Source: Lactiplantibacillus daoliensis
GTDB taxonomy: Bacteria > Bacillota > Bacilli > Lactobacillales > Lactobacillaceae
Direction of reading: 5' to 3'
Assembly (NCBI RefSeq): GCF_005405005.1
Contig: NZ_BJDH01000003.1
Location: forward strand, 1 to 64,000
DNA: 64,000 bases
Numbering within the stretch: position 1 is the first letter of the stretch; every line of letters begins with the position of its first letter. The translations under genes and the position numbers were made by a program. The notes beneath the pieces are model-generated. The model worked only from the letters and a program-made list of their open reading frames with translations. It ran no database searches and was not told where the DNA came from. Below are positions 18,083 through 26,472 of the stretch, in pieces.

Positions 18083-18555
18083 TTATAAACAATCCTCTAC
18101 TTGATGTTATCATTCTTTTAATTTTTGACTCATCCGACAAAATTACTCATCATTGAGTTACCAAGCCAACTTGCTATAGACACCATTATACACTCGCGGT
18201 CATTGGCTCACTATCCAAATAAACAGCGCGTTAGGACAAGCCTTTCACATAATTAATGACAATCGAAGCCATAAAGCCGCCTTAATGACTATTACAATAA
18301 GGTTTCTTGCTGTTTCTTAGATAATATCACTACTTACTATGACCAACAACTTTATACTAACCTATCGACACTGACCATGACTGCAAAAACAGTCACATCA
18401 GCCATACGGTCGTCAACATTACCATCAAGACTATTACCCGGGAAATAGTCTCTCTCAAAAAAAGCCCAGTTTAATTACTCCGATTGAAGGTCACATTTGC
18501 CAAATTACGACACTGTCTGCCGCGCCTCAAAGGACGTGTGCCATCAAGTTTTCAA
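18083..18555. other. Gene-free interval upstream of the tagF-like gene
   Basis: I see no gene. The AT-rich part next to 18083 should hold the promoter of the tagF-like gene. A near-perfect 24-bp inverted repeat centred on CCCGGG lies at 18428-18451 (arms AGACTATTA and AAATAGTCT); it has no U tract and its role is unknown. Confidence 0.45.
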
Positions 18556-18584
18556 TTGACGACACCGACACATCATGCGATAAT
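18556..18584 (+). promoter_or_regulatory. Strong promoter of the candidate small RNA
   Basis: TTGACG (18556-18561) and GATAAT (18579-18584) are exactly 17 bp apart, each one base from consensus. Transcription would start near 18591. Confidence 0.75.
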
Positions 18585-18590
18585 ACTCTC

Positions 18591-18697
18591 GGTGCCAAAC
18601 CATGATGAGGGTACGTGATCGGCGCGCAAGCGTTCAGAAGGTCGCCGCACCTCATCAAGAAGACCGCCTGACGTAACTGCGTCGGGCGGTCTTTTTT
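18591..18697 (+). ncRNA. Candidate small RNA of about 107 nt
   Basis: A strong promoter lies just upstream and a strong intrinsic terminator closes the unit, with no plausible start codon plus ribosome binding site between them. The RNA would fold into a long hairpin whose base pairs TGATGAGG (18603-18610) with CCTCATCA (18650-18657) and whose upper part pairs GGCG with CGCC, followed by the terminator stem. GC content is visibly above the flanks. It lacks the SRP RNA loop signature (GGAAGNAGC) and is too short for 6S or tmRNA, so I cannot name it. Confidence 0.6.
18658..18697 (+). terminator. Terminator of the candidate small RNA
   Basis: AGACCGCCTGACG pairs with CGTCGGGCGGTCT (one mismatch) and TTTTTT follows. 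The minus-strand side lacks a clean T run, so the orientation is plus. Confidence 0.9.
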
Positions 18698-18733
18698 ATC
18701 ATCATTTTTCATTTGATAACACTGAGTTCAGTA

Positions 18734-19624
18734 TTATGCTTCATCCTGTTGTATTAGCCAAGTTGTCAGCCGTTTGAAATAAGCGGGCGTTTCATCGATA
18801 AAGGCCATATGTCGACTGTGCGCAAATAACGTCCAATCAGCCTCCGGTAAATGATCGACCATTGTTTTTGCAATCAACGGTGTACACAAATCGTTCACAC
18901 CACTAGTCACCAAGGTAGGGCAACTTATGCGAGCTAACTTTTCCGTATAGTCATAATCGTGTAACGTCCCAGTTGGACAATACTCATTAGGACCCCAAGC
19001 TGTCTCATAAGCAACTATCCCGGTGTTTTTAGGTCGACGCAAGAATTCTGGTGATGTCGGTGTAATTGGACCAGCGGCATGTAGTGTCATAAAATGCTTA
19101 TTAGCTGCCAAATAATCTGGCCTGGTAAAATCACCAGTGGCTTCCGCTTGCGCAATGGCTGACCGTTCGGCGAGCGGCATAAATTTAATCAGTCGATGCT
19201 GTTCTTGTGCCCACAGTTTCGCCGACGACAACGTGCTTGCTAAAATCAGGCTTTGAATACCTTCTGGCTGATAATCACATAAATAGCGAATTGCCAGCAT
19301 ACCACCCCAAGATTGACCAAGCAGATGAAGTTTGTCTAAGTGTAAATAATCGCGCAACGCTTGCAATTCCGCCAACCAAGTTCCTGCTCGCCACAAGCTT
19401 GGCTCATCTGGTATTGACGACAAGCCACAACCAATTTGATCATACATTACGACAGGGCGCCCTGTTTGCGCGACAAATTGATCGAAGACTTCAAAATAGT
19501 TATGCGTTGACCCAGGGCCGCCATGTAACAACAATAATGGCGTGAGCGAACTATTTAAATCACCCACAATGCGATAGGCCGTTTGATAGCCTCGAAGCGG
19601 CATCTTTCCCGTCTGAATTTTCAT
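18734..19624 (-). CDS. pepI: Proline iminopeptidase-type alpha/beta hydrolase
   Basis: A 296-residue cytoplasmic peptidase expected to release N-terminal proline from short peptides. It shows HGGPG at residues 34-38 (oxyanion hole), the nucleophile elbow GQSWGG with Ser105, the Asp in SGVNDLCTP and the His in HSRHMAF, so the catalytic triad is complete. Length matches PepI of lactobacilli. GGGGTGA precedes the ATG. It is a single gene divergent from yaaA. Confidence 0.92.
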   Translation of the reverse strand: MKIQTGKMPLRGYQTAYRIVGDLNSSLTPLLLLHGGPGSTHNYFEVFDQFVAQTGRPVVMYDQIGCGLSSIPDEPSLWRAGTWLAELQALRDYLHLDKLHLLGQSWGGMLAIRYLCDYQPEGIQSLILASTLSSAKLWAQEQHRLIKFMPLAERSAIAQAEATGDFTRPDYLAANKHFMTLHAAGPITPTSPEFLRRPKNTGIVAYETAWGPNEYCPTGTLHDYDYTEKLARISCPTLVTSGVNDLCTPLIAKTMVDHLPEADWTLFAHSRHMAFIDETPAYFKRLTTWLIQQDEA

Positions 19625-19725
19625 GCATTCACCCCTTGAATCCTTTCATTTAAATCTACTTTATTACAATTAGCGATAATATGCTAAGCTAAGCATAATA
19701 ATTTCCAATGAAAGGAGTTGTTCGC

Positions 19726-20472
19726 ATGAAAATTATTATCGCTCCAGCTAAAAAGATGATCGTCGACACCGATACATTTGCGATTCAAGGCCACCCACAA
19801 TATCTCGCTAAAACTAAACAGCTTCTAACACGGCTACGTCAACTATCCTATACCGATGCCAAAAAATTGTGGCATTGTAGTGATAAAATTGCCCAACCTA
19901 ACTACGCATGGCTTCAACAGTTAGATTTAAGCCACAATTTAACGCCGGCGATTTTAAGCTATAGCGGTATTCAATACCAATACATGGCACCAGATCTCTT
20001 GACTGACGCTGGACTTGATTATATTCAACACAACTTACGTCTTTTATCCGGCTTCTACGGTATCCTGCGTCCCTTTGACGGTATCGTTCCTTATCGTCTA
20101 GAAATGCAAGCTAAGCTCCAAATCGAAACCAGTCAAAATTTGTACGACTTTTGGGGTGACAGTCTTTACCACGCCTTAACGCCACAATCAGAACCAATTA
20201 TCAATTTGGCATCTCAAGAATACGCCAAATGCATCATACCCTATTTAAAACCAGGCCAACCATTTGTCACCATTGTTTTCGCTAGCCTAGTTGACGGTAA
20301 ATTTAAAACTAAGGCCACGCTTGCAAAAATGGCTCGCGGTGCCATGGTGCGCTTTTTGGCTGAAAATCAGGTAACTGAATTATCTCAGATTGAGCAATTC
20401 GATCATCCACACTATCAGTTTGACGCAGAACGTTCAACAACGACAAAATTAGTCTTCATTCACATCGACTAA
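19726..20472 (+). CDS. yaaA: Peroxide stress protein YaaA
   Basis: A 248-residue member of the YaaA/UPF0246 family (DUF328), which in E. coli limits free iron and oxidative DNA damage under peroxide stress. It begins MKIIIAPAKKMIVDTDTF and contains SYSGIQYQYMAPDLL and FYGILRPFDGIVPYRLEM, both conserved blocks. AAAGGAG precedes the ATG at 19726; an in-frame GTG at 19708 lies upstream of that site. A terminator follows. Confidence 0.95.
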   Translation: MKIIIAPAKKMIVDTDTFAIQGHPQYLAKTKQLLTRLRQLSYTDAKKLWHCSDKIAQPNYAWLQQLDLSHNLTPAILSYSGIQYQYMAPDLLTDAGLDYIQHNLRLLSGFYGILRPFDGIVPYRLEMQAKLQIETSQNLYDFWGDSLYHALTPQSEPIINLASQEYAKCIIPYLKPGQPFVTIVFASLVDGKFKTKATLAKMARGAMVRFLAENQVTELSQIEQFDHPHYQFDAERSTTTKLVFIHID

Positions 20473-20500
20473 AAAAGGCTAGCACTAAGCCAGCCTTTTT
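20472..20500 (+). terminator. Terminator after yaaA
   Basis: AAAAAGGCTAGC and GCCAGCCTTTTT form a stem with a short loop; it probably also serves the convergent dehydrogenase gene. Confidence 0.8.
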
Positions 20501-20502
20501 AA

Positions 20503-21543
20503 CTACTCACTAATGACTAAAAGTGACTTAATTGCACGACGCTGACCCATCGCTTCATAGGCAGCTTGAATCTCGTCTAATTCAAAACGTTGCGTAAAGA
20601 CTTTACCAGGATGAATCTCACCTTTTAGGACGGCATCCAATAGCACTTGACGGTCATCCGTCGTCACGGAAGCAATCCCACCACGTAAGCCAATGTTACG
20701 CCAGAATAAGTTATTGGTATTCATTTCGGTCTTCTGAGGAACCCCGACACGACCCACAACTGCTCCCGGACGGCCAACTTTAATGGCCGTATCTACTGAT
20801 AATTCCGTGCCAACACACTCTAAGACTGCATCGGCACCTGCACCAGCCGTGAGTTCTCCTACTTTTTGAACCGCTTCATCACCGCGTTCAGCAATAATAT
20901 CAGTCGCACCAAATTCTTTGGCTAAAGCTTGGCGGTCAGCGTGGCGGCTCATCGCAATAATCCGAGTTGCCCCTAATAGTTTCGCCGCAATCACACCACA
21001 AAGCCCAACAGCCCCGTCACCCATGACCACAACCGTATCGCCAGCTTTGACTTCGGCACTCGTAGCAGCGTGGTAACCCGTGGCCATCACGTCTGACAAG
21101 GTTAATAAATCATTTAACTGGGCATCGGTATAATCAGCTGGTTGACCAGGAATTTTGACTAAGGCCCAGTTGGCATTCTTGAAACGTAAATATTCGCCTT
21201 GATAGCCCACGATTTCATCATCGGTTTTGTTCATGCAATCACCGTCAAAACCAGCTAAGCAAGCCGCACAATGCCCGCAACCATGCGTAAATGGTGCAAT
21301 GACAAAATCACCAGGTTTAACATTAGTAACAGCGGAACCGACCGATTCGACAATTCCAATTGCTTCATGACCAACGGGACTATTTGCTTGGCGTTTCGAA
21401 ATTCCACGATACCACCACAGATCTGAACCACAGACACAGGCGCGAACAATCTTCAAAACGGCATCTGTTGGCTGCTTAACTTGTGCTTTTGGCAAGTCCT
21501 GCACACTCATTTTCCCGGGTTCAATAAATACTGCTGTTTTCAT
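20503..21543 (-). CDS. Zinc-dependent alcohol dehydrogenase (MDR family)
   Basis: A 346-residue medium-chain dehydrogenase. Catalytic zinc ligands are suggested by CVCGSD near residue 38 and GHE near residue 58, and the structural zinc site by HGCGHCAACLAGFDGDC. The Rossmann motif is VVVMGDGAVGLCG. The WWYRG segment after the first Cys resembles a group annotated as threonine dehydrogenase-like or general alcohol dehydrogenases; the substrate is unknown. The ATG at 21543 lies 9 bases after GGAG. A perfect parS site is located about 130 bases upstream. Confidence 0.88.
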   Translation of the reverse strand: MKTAVFIEPGKMSVQDLPKAQVKQPTDAVLKIVRACVCGSDLWWYRGISKRQANSPVGHEAIGIVESVGSAVTNVKPGDFVIAPFTHGCGHCAACLAGFDGDCMNKTDDEIVGYQGEYLRFKNANWALVKIPGQPADYTDAQLNDLLTLSDVMATGYHAATSAEVKAGDTVVVMGDGAVGLCGVIAAKLLGATRIIAMSRHADRQALAKEFGATDIIAERGDEAVQKVGELTAGAGADAVLECVGTELSVDTAIKVGRPGAVVGRVGVPQKTEMNTNNLFWRNIGLRGGIASVTTDDRQVLLDAVLKGEIHPGKVFTQRFELDEIQAAYEAMGQRRAIKSLLVISE

Positions 21544-21673
21544 CAATACCATCTCCATGTTTAATTAAATTAATTGTAACGAGTTAGTGATCACTCGTCG
21601 AGAATTGCAACTTTATTTACTATCACCAGTCTATCCCTTAAAGTCCACTTCAAGGCAAGACCAAATCCCATGT

Positions 21674-21689
21674 TGTTTCACGTGAAACA
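21674..21689. other. parS: parS site (chromosome partition)
   Basis: TGTTTCACGTGAAACA, an exact match to the ParB-binding consensus, in the intergenic gap between the dehydrogenase and ASCH genes. Confidence 0.93.
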
Positions 21690-21727
21690 TTTTGCCGTAT
21701 ACTTAAATCATGATTGGAGGACCCAAG

Positions 21728-22129
21728 ATGACTCCCGAAAACTTCTTTGAACAAGCAAAAGCAACCCTCAAGTTACCTGCCGATACGCATCTACAAAGCG
21801 CTTATCAGTTTGGCGTTGCTGCTAATAGTTTGGCACAGTTGGTCTTAACTGGTACTAAAACCGCCACAACTAGTGCTTATGATGTTATTTTAGATACAAG
21901 TAATAATCCAATCTGTGTCACTAAGACTGATAGTGTGGTAATCACCCCATACAGAGAAATCGGGGCGGATCACGCCTACCATGAAGGTGAAGGCGACCGC
22001 AGTTATGCCTATTGGCGAAAAGCACATGATGCCTTCTTCACTCAAGAATACGCAACGGTGGGAAAACAATTTGAGCCGGACCAAGCTAAAATGGTGCTTG
22101 AAAGATTTCACGTCGTTTATCCACTATAA
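21728..22129 (+). CDS. ASCH-domain protein
   Basis: A 133-residue protein of the ASCH fold, thought to bind RNA or nucleobases. Diagnostic text is LVLTGTKTATTSAYD and HEGEGDRSYAYWRKAHDAFF, followed by MVLERFHVVYPL. Compared with the usual 145-155 residues it appears short: the stretch that normally lies between the KTAT helix and the VILD strand seems to be missing. GGAGGA precedes the ATG at 21728. Confidence 0.85.
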   Translation: MTPENFFEQAKATLKLPADTHLQSAYQFGVAANSLAQLVLTGTKTATTSAYDVILDTSNNPICVTKTDSVVITPYREIGADHAYHEGEGDRSYAYWRKAHDAFFTQEYATVGKQFEPDQAKMVLERFHVVYPL

Positions 22130-22167
22130 AAAATCAGGCCAACTTTTAAAAGCTGACCTGATTTTTT
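22128..22167. terminator. Bidirectional terminator between convergent genes
   Basis: AAAAAATCAGG and CCTGATTTTTT flank an additional CTTTTAAAAG core. T runs occur on both strands, fitting use by the ASCH gene and the Tet(M)-like gene. Confidence 0.85.
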
Positions 22168-24127
22168 AGGTTGTTAAATTTTTTAGCTGCGTCCCATTAT
22201 AAACATACGGAAAGTGGGCCATCGCTGGAACCTGATCCCACGGCACTGGATAGCCCGCGCCGTGCGCACAAAATACCGAATCCGGCGTATTTTCCAGATC
22301 ACCAACTGGATCATAAGACTGGTTGGCTAAAACAGCATCCTGATTGTGGCACGGCCGATACCCATCAATCAAACAATCCAATTGACCTTGCCCATGGGTA
22401 TAGGCCCGCACTTCCTGCGCGTAAGCCTGCATTTCCGAAACTGGTGCAGTCCCCATCAACGTTGTGACTCCCGCGGCATCTGTCACTGGTGGTTCAAATT
22501 GACCATGCATCCGCTGAATATCCGTCATTGCACGACCAATCTGTTCCTGACCCACCGTCAAACGGAACTGATACCAAGGTTCTAACAACTGGCAGCCATT
22601 AGTTTGCTTGAGCATCATCAGCCCTTGACGAACGGCCCGCCAAGTTGCCTCACGAAAGTCGCCACCAACCGAGTGAACGTTACTGGAACGACCACCAACT
22701 AGGGTAATTTTGACATCCGTCAATGGTGACCCGGTCAGCACCCCTAATTGTGTCTTAGCCTGCAAATTTGACAAGACTTGATGTTGCCAATTTTTGCCTA
22801 ACACCTCCAACGAACAGTCTGTTGCAAACGTTAATCCACTGCCGCGCGGTGCCGGCTGCAGCAATAAATGGACCTCAGAGTAGTGGCGTAAGGGTTCAAA
22901 ATGTCCAACGCCTTCAACATCCTGCGTAATCGTCTCCCGATACAGGATACTTCCCTCAATAAACTTGACGTCTAATTGGAAACGATCGTGTAACAGTTGT
23001 TGCAAGACCTCTAATTGAATCGTTCCCATAATCTGCACACGAAGTTCTTGTAACTGGCTAGACCAAGTCACTCGTAATTGTGGGTCTTCATCCTCTAATT
23101 GGCGCATCGCAGCTAAACAAGCATGCAGCTCTTCACCATTCGGATCTAGCCGATAAGTCAACACTGGTTGCATCACTGGCCGTTGTCCATCGGCTAAAAT
23201 TCCTAAACCTTGTCCTGGATACGTGTCGGTTAGTCCTGGAATGGCACACACCTCACCGGCTTGAATCGTCGGACGAATTTCAAATTTCTCACCATTATAA
23301 ACTCGGATTTGATTAACCTTTTGTTCACCTAAGATGACCGTTTTATTGGCCAATTGACCACCCGTCAGCCGCAACCAAGTTAAGCGTTCACCGGTCATAT
23401 CGTACGAAATTTTGAATACCCGTGCCCCAAATTCAGTGGCATAAGATGGCACGGCTGTCCAACGCTCAAGCCCAGCAATTAAGCCGTCAACGCCATTGAC
23501 TTTCAACGCTGAACCAAAATAACATGGAAAAACCTGCCGTTGTTGGATCAACTGTTGCACGGTCGAATCTGCTAACTTTCCGTTGGCTAAAAAGTCATCT
23601 AATAGCGAATCATCTTGCAAAGCCATCGCTTCGTAAGTTTCCGCGGACAGCTCACCTTCATCAAAAGCGACACACTGATCTGAAAGGCTGGTTTGTAGTT
23701 CAGATAAAACTTGTTCAGCAGCTGTTCCGGGAACATCCATTTTGTTCACAAAGATGAACACGGGTACTTGATAACGTGCTAATAATCGCCAAAGTGTCCG
23801 CGTGTAGCCCTGAATACCATCGGTCGCTGACACCACCAAAATCGCATAATCGAGCACGCTCAAGACTTGTTCCGTTTGGCTGGCAAAATCCACATGTCCT
23901 GGCGTATCTAATAGCGTCATTGTCAGTGACGGCGTTTTAAAGCTCGCCTGGTGTGAGAAAATCGTGATGCCACGTTGCTTTTCCAAATCATCTGGATCTA
24001 AGAAAGCATCACCATTATCAACTCGCCCTAGCTGACGCAAGGCACCCGTTCGGTAAAGCAACGCCTCTGAAAGCGTTGTTTTCCCAGCATCAACGTGTGC
24101 AATCACACCAGCAACTAATGATTTCAT
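22166..24127 (-). CDS. Ribosomal protection-type GTPase (Tet(M)/EF-G paralogue)
   Basis: A 653-residue translational GTPase related to Tet(M), Tet(O) and Tet(W), which bind the ribosome like EF-G and remove tetracycline. G motifs are AHVDAGKTT (G1), DTPGHVDF (G3), NKMD (G4) and GSA (G5), and the C-terminal domain ends near VFCAHGAGYPVPWDQV. Length agrees with the 639-655 residues of the family. The sequence seems divergent and chromosomal, so whether it gives resistance or has another ribosome role is open. It follows the 515-residue unknown gene by 14 bases and is the last gene of a three-gene operon. Confidence 0.85.
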   Translation of the reverse strand: MKSLVAGVIAHVDAGKTTLSEALLYRTGALRQLGRVDNGDAFLDPDDLEKQRGITIFSHQASFKTPSLTMTLLDTPGHVDFASQTEQVLSVLDYAILVVSATDGIQGYTRTLWRLLARYQVPVFIFVNKMDVPGTAAEQVLSELQTSLSDQCVAFDEGELSAETYEAMALQDDSLLDDFLANGKLADSTVQQLIQQRQVFPCYFGSALKVNGVDGLIAGLERWTAVPSYATEFGARVFKISYDMTGERLTWLRLTGGQLANKTVILGEQKVNQIRVYNGEKFEIRPTIQAGEVCAIPGLTDTYPGQGLGILADGQRPVMQPVLTYRLDPNGEELHACLAAMRQLEDEDPQLRVTWSSQLQELRVQIMGTIQLEVLQQLLHDRFQLDVKFIEGSILYRETITQDVEGVGHFEPLRHYSEVHLLLQPAPRGSGLTFATDCSLEVLGKNWQHQVLSNLQAKTQLGVLTGSPLTDVKITLVGGRSSNVHSVGGDFREATWRAVRQGLMMLKQTNGCQLLEPWYQFRLTVGQEQIGRAMTDIQRMHGQFEPPVTDAAGVTTLMGTAPVSEMQAYAQEVRAYTHGQGQLDCLIDGYRPCHNQDAVLANQSYDPVGDLENTPDSVFCAHGAGYPVPWDQVPAMAHFPYVYNGTQLKNLTT

Positions 24128-24141
24128 GTTAGTGCTCCTTT

Positions 24142-25689
24142 CTAACGGCGTCTCTTGTTTTTAAGTAACTTACGCGCTTGTTTCATTGAGATGACTTTAC
24201 CCTTAACCTTTTTCGGTGTTTCGACTATTGGAATTGCTTCCCCGGCAAAAGCGGCTGGTAGTTGCCCAGCTTGCTTCTTGCTTAAAATGCCATCGTTATA
24301 CATGCTATCCACCAAATTTTTGACAAATTTTTTCATCTCATCGTATTCAGCTACTTCATAACTCTGAAACCATGCACCCATTTCACGGAGAACAGCAACG
24401 GTCCATTCTGCCGGTGTGACCAAGCTTTGCGCATATAACACATCAATAAAGTTCATTGTATTTGACATAACATCTGACAACTCTGAACCAGCTGGAAAGT
24501 GATAACTGTCGCGATTCAGCCATAGTCTCAAACCAGTCTGCACCGCTAACTCATGGACTTTAACAGCCGTTTTCCGTTGCCAGCCAACTTCTTTTGATTG
24601 ATGACTAGCCATTAAATAATCAGCTTGTGGATCTGGATCATAAGCCCTTGCCACTTGAGCAAACTTAGTTGGGTCAGCCATAATTTTCTTGAGTTCATCC
24701 ACGTCTGCGCTCTGATCGTCATTCTCATCAGACAGGTCGTCTTCATCATATAGACTATCGACACCACCGTCGGCATTAATTTGTTGAATAAAATCGTCGA
24801 CCGCTGCACGATCCGACAAATCAATCCCACTCGCCTGTAGCTTCTCGCCAATCAACTTTGCTGGGCCGAAATTTTGTCTATCTTGCGATAATGCAATCAT
24901 TTCAGGTGCGGCCGCGTTGATGAATCGTTGATAATCACTGACTCGTTTCGCATTCAACCAACCATTTTGACCAACAAATGCTAGGAATTCCGTCACTGCT
25001 GGTGCTAAAGCTTGATAATCGGTAGCTATCAAATTGACATTGCGGATTAGTCGGCCAGTCATCACACCAGTAATTGCCTTTTTCGTCCAGCTTTTTGGCG
25101 TTTTTCGATACTCGTCATAAGCCGTTCTGACCAGCGTTTCAATAATCATTTCCAAGGTTCCTTGATCAATGTCACTGGTAGCATTTTGCCAAGTCGGTGT
25201 TTCAAAATAGGCTCGTAACCACTCCTGAGAATAGGCCATAATATCGTTGGCAACATACTCGCGCCATTCTGGTAAATCGGCTTGGTACGAGCGCTCCCCA
25301 GGATCTGAGAATAGCGTATCTGCAGGTAAAACCGGGCCTTGTAGGTCTTCCTTTTCTTCAAAATCAATTAACACAGTCTCTAGATCATCGAATGATACCC
25401 TGATTTTTCCTTCTTCAGCTAAATACCGTAAATAGGCTGCCGTAATATCATAAGTGATGATCAGACCTTCATTATCCTCATCAGACGTTGCATCTGCCAA
25501 AGCCGTTAACCCGGCATTGATTTCTTTGGCACCCCAACGCTTGATTGGTTTGGTCGTGACACTAGTCATCACTAGCTCAAAACAGTCCAATGCCTCAGTT
25601 AAGATTTGTTCAGGATAGCCCGTAAAATCGGCATATTCAGGATAATTTTTGAAATCTGTCCAATACTTCGTCAATTTTTCTTTCGTCAT
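24142..25689 (-). CDS. Uncharacterised 515-residue cytoplasmic protein
   Basis: I do not recognise a family. The protein is soluble and strongly acidic through most of its length, including an Asp/Glu-rich stretch near residues 310-330 (YDEDDLSDENDDQSADVDE), and has a very basic tail (MKQARKLLKNKRRR) that could contact RNA or DNA. Many aromatic and Ala-rich helices suggest an all-alpha repeat-like fold. GGAGCGGG precedes its ATG, which overlaps the stop of the UDG-like gene by 3-4 bases, and it precedes the Tet(M)-like gene by 14 bases, so the three are probably co-translated. Confidence 0.8.
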   Translation of the reverse strand: MTKEKLTKYWTDFKNYPEYADFTGYPEQILTEALDCFELVMTSVTTKPIKRWGAKEINAGLTALADATSDEDNEGLIITYDITAAYLRYLAEEGKIRVSFDDLETVLIDFEEKEDLQGPVLPADTLFSDPGERSYQADLPEWREYVANDIMAYSQEWLRAYFETPTWQNATSDIDQGTLEMIIETLVRTAYDEYRKTPKSWTKKAITGVMTGRLIRNVNLIATDYQALAPAVTEFLAFVGQNGWLNAKRVSDYQRFINAAAPEMIALSQDRQNFGPAKLIGEKLQASGIDLSDRAAVDDFIQQINADGGVDSLYDEDDLSDENDDQSADVDELKKIMADPTKFAQVARAYDPDPQADYLMASHQSKEVGWQRKTAVKVHELAVQTGLRLWLNRDSYHFPAGSELSDVMSNTMNFIDVLYAQSLVTPAEWTVAVLREMGAWFQSYEVAEYDEMKKFVKNLVDSMYNDGILSKKQAGQLPAAFAGEAIPIVETPKKVKGKVISMKQARKLLKNKRRR

Positions 25690-26288
25690 GTAGTCCCGCT
25701 CCTATCGTTATTGTCTATAATTGTCGCAACTCGCCGTTGTAGTACCGGAACAACAGCCGTCATAAACCACGGATGTTGTTTCAACCAACCGTAATTCAGT
25801 GGTGACGGATGGACTAGTGGAAAATAGTCCGGTAAATAATCGGCGTAATGTGCAACCGCTGCCGTTAAAGTTTTAGGCCGAGTCGACAAGTATGCTTTTT
25901 GTGCGTATGCACCAATCAGCACTGTTAATTGAATCTTCGGCATTAACTTAAGTAGTGCCGGATGCCATTTATCGGCGACCCCTTTGCGTGGCGGAAGATC
26001 CCCACCATGAAGTTGTTTACCGGGATAATAGAAATCCAATGGCAGGACAGCGATTTTACCAGAATGATAAAACTGATCTTTAGTCACACCCATCCAATCT
26101 CGCAGTCGATCCCCACTAGCATCATCCCAAAAGGTCATCGTCGCCTGTGCCTGTCGACTAGGTGCCTGACTGATCAACAAAATCTCTGCGTCAGGGTCAA
26201 CATGATATAACGGCTGAATACCTTGTAACGTGAATTTTTGATTTTGTGGATCTGCTTGAATTGCTTGATAAATTTCATCAGCCGTCAT
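25686..26288 (-). CDS. Uracil-DNA glycosylase-family protein
   Basis: A 200-residue member of the UDG superfamily, which excise uracil or related bases from DNA. The motif region ILLISQAPSRQAQ holds the residues after strand 1, and FPLVHPSPLNYGWL is the C-terminal HPSPLN motif. The middle region LPLDFYYPGKQLHGGDLPPRKG resembles the unusual UDG-like group often annotated in lactobacilli rather than classical Ung. GGAGG lies 8 bases before the ATG. It is the first gene of the operon with the unknown and Tet(M)-like genes. Confidence 0.82.
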   Translation of the reverse strand: MTADEIYQAIQADPQNQKFTLQGIQPLYHVDPDAEILLISQAPSRQAQATMTFWDDASGDRLRDWMGVTKDQFYHSGKIAVLPLDFYYPGKQLHGGDLPPRKGVADKWHPALLKLMPKIQLTVLIGAYAQKAYLSTRPKTLTAAVAHYADYLPDYFPLVHPSPLNYGWLKQHPWFMTAVVPVLQRRVATIIDNNDRSGTT

Positions 26289-26419
26289 TCATGGTACCTC
26301 CGCAGTTAGCTCAATTTCAGCTCGTAACTAGCGTACCATAACTTCCCCTTCCAACCGTGAAATTACACAGGTTTCAACGAAAAAACAATTATTTTCATCG
26401 TTTATGTCTACCGGTGATT

Positions 26420-26433
26420 AGAAAGCGCTTTAT
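26420..26433 (+). promoter_or_regulatory. Possible cre (CcpA) site upstream of the HpaB-type gene
   Basis: AGAAAGCGCTTTAT has the palindromic cre core AAAGCGCTTT but deviates at three flanking positions. It lies about 40 bases before the start codon, in the likely promoter. Confidence 0.45.
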
Positions 26434-26472
26434 TTGATATGCTAGAACTAAGTCTCAAGAGGGGGAACACGC

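Noticed and set aside
18591-18697. SRP RNA, 6S RNA or tmRNA
   Set aside because: The SRP loop signature is absent, and 6S and tmRNA are longer with other folds.
18527-18712. 61-codon minus-strand frame
   Set aside because: It has no ribosome binding site and runs through the opposite-strand promoter and terminator of the small RNA.
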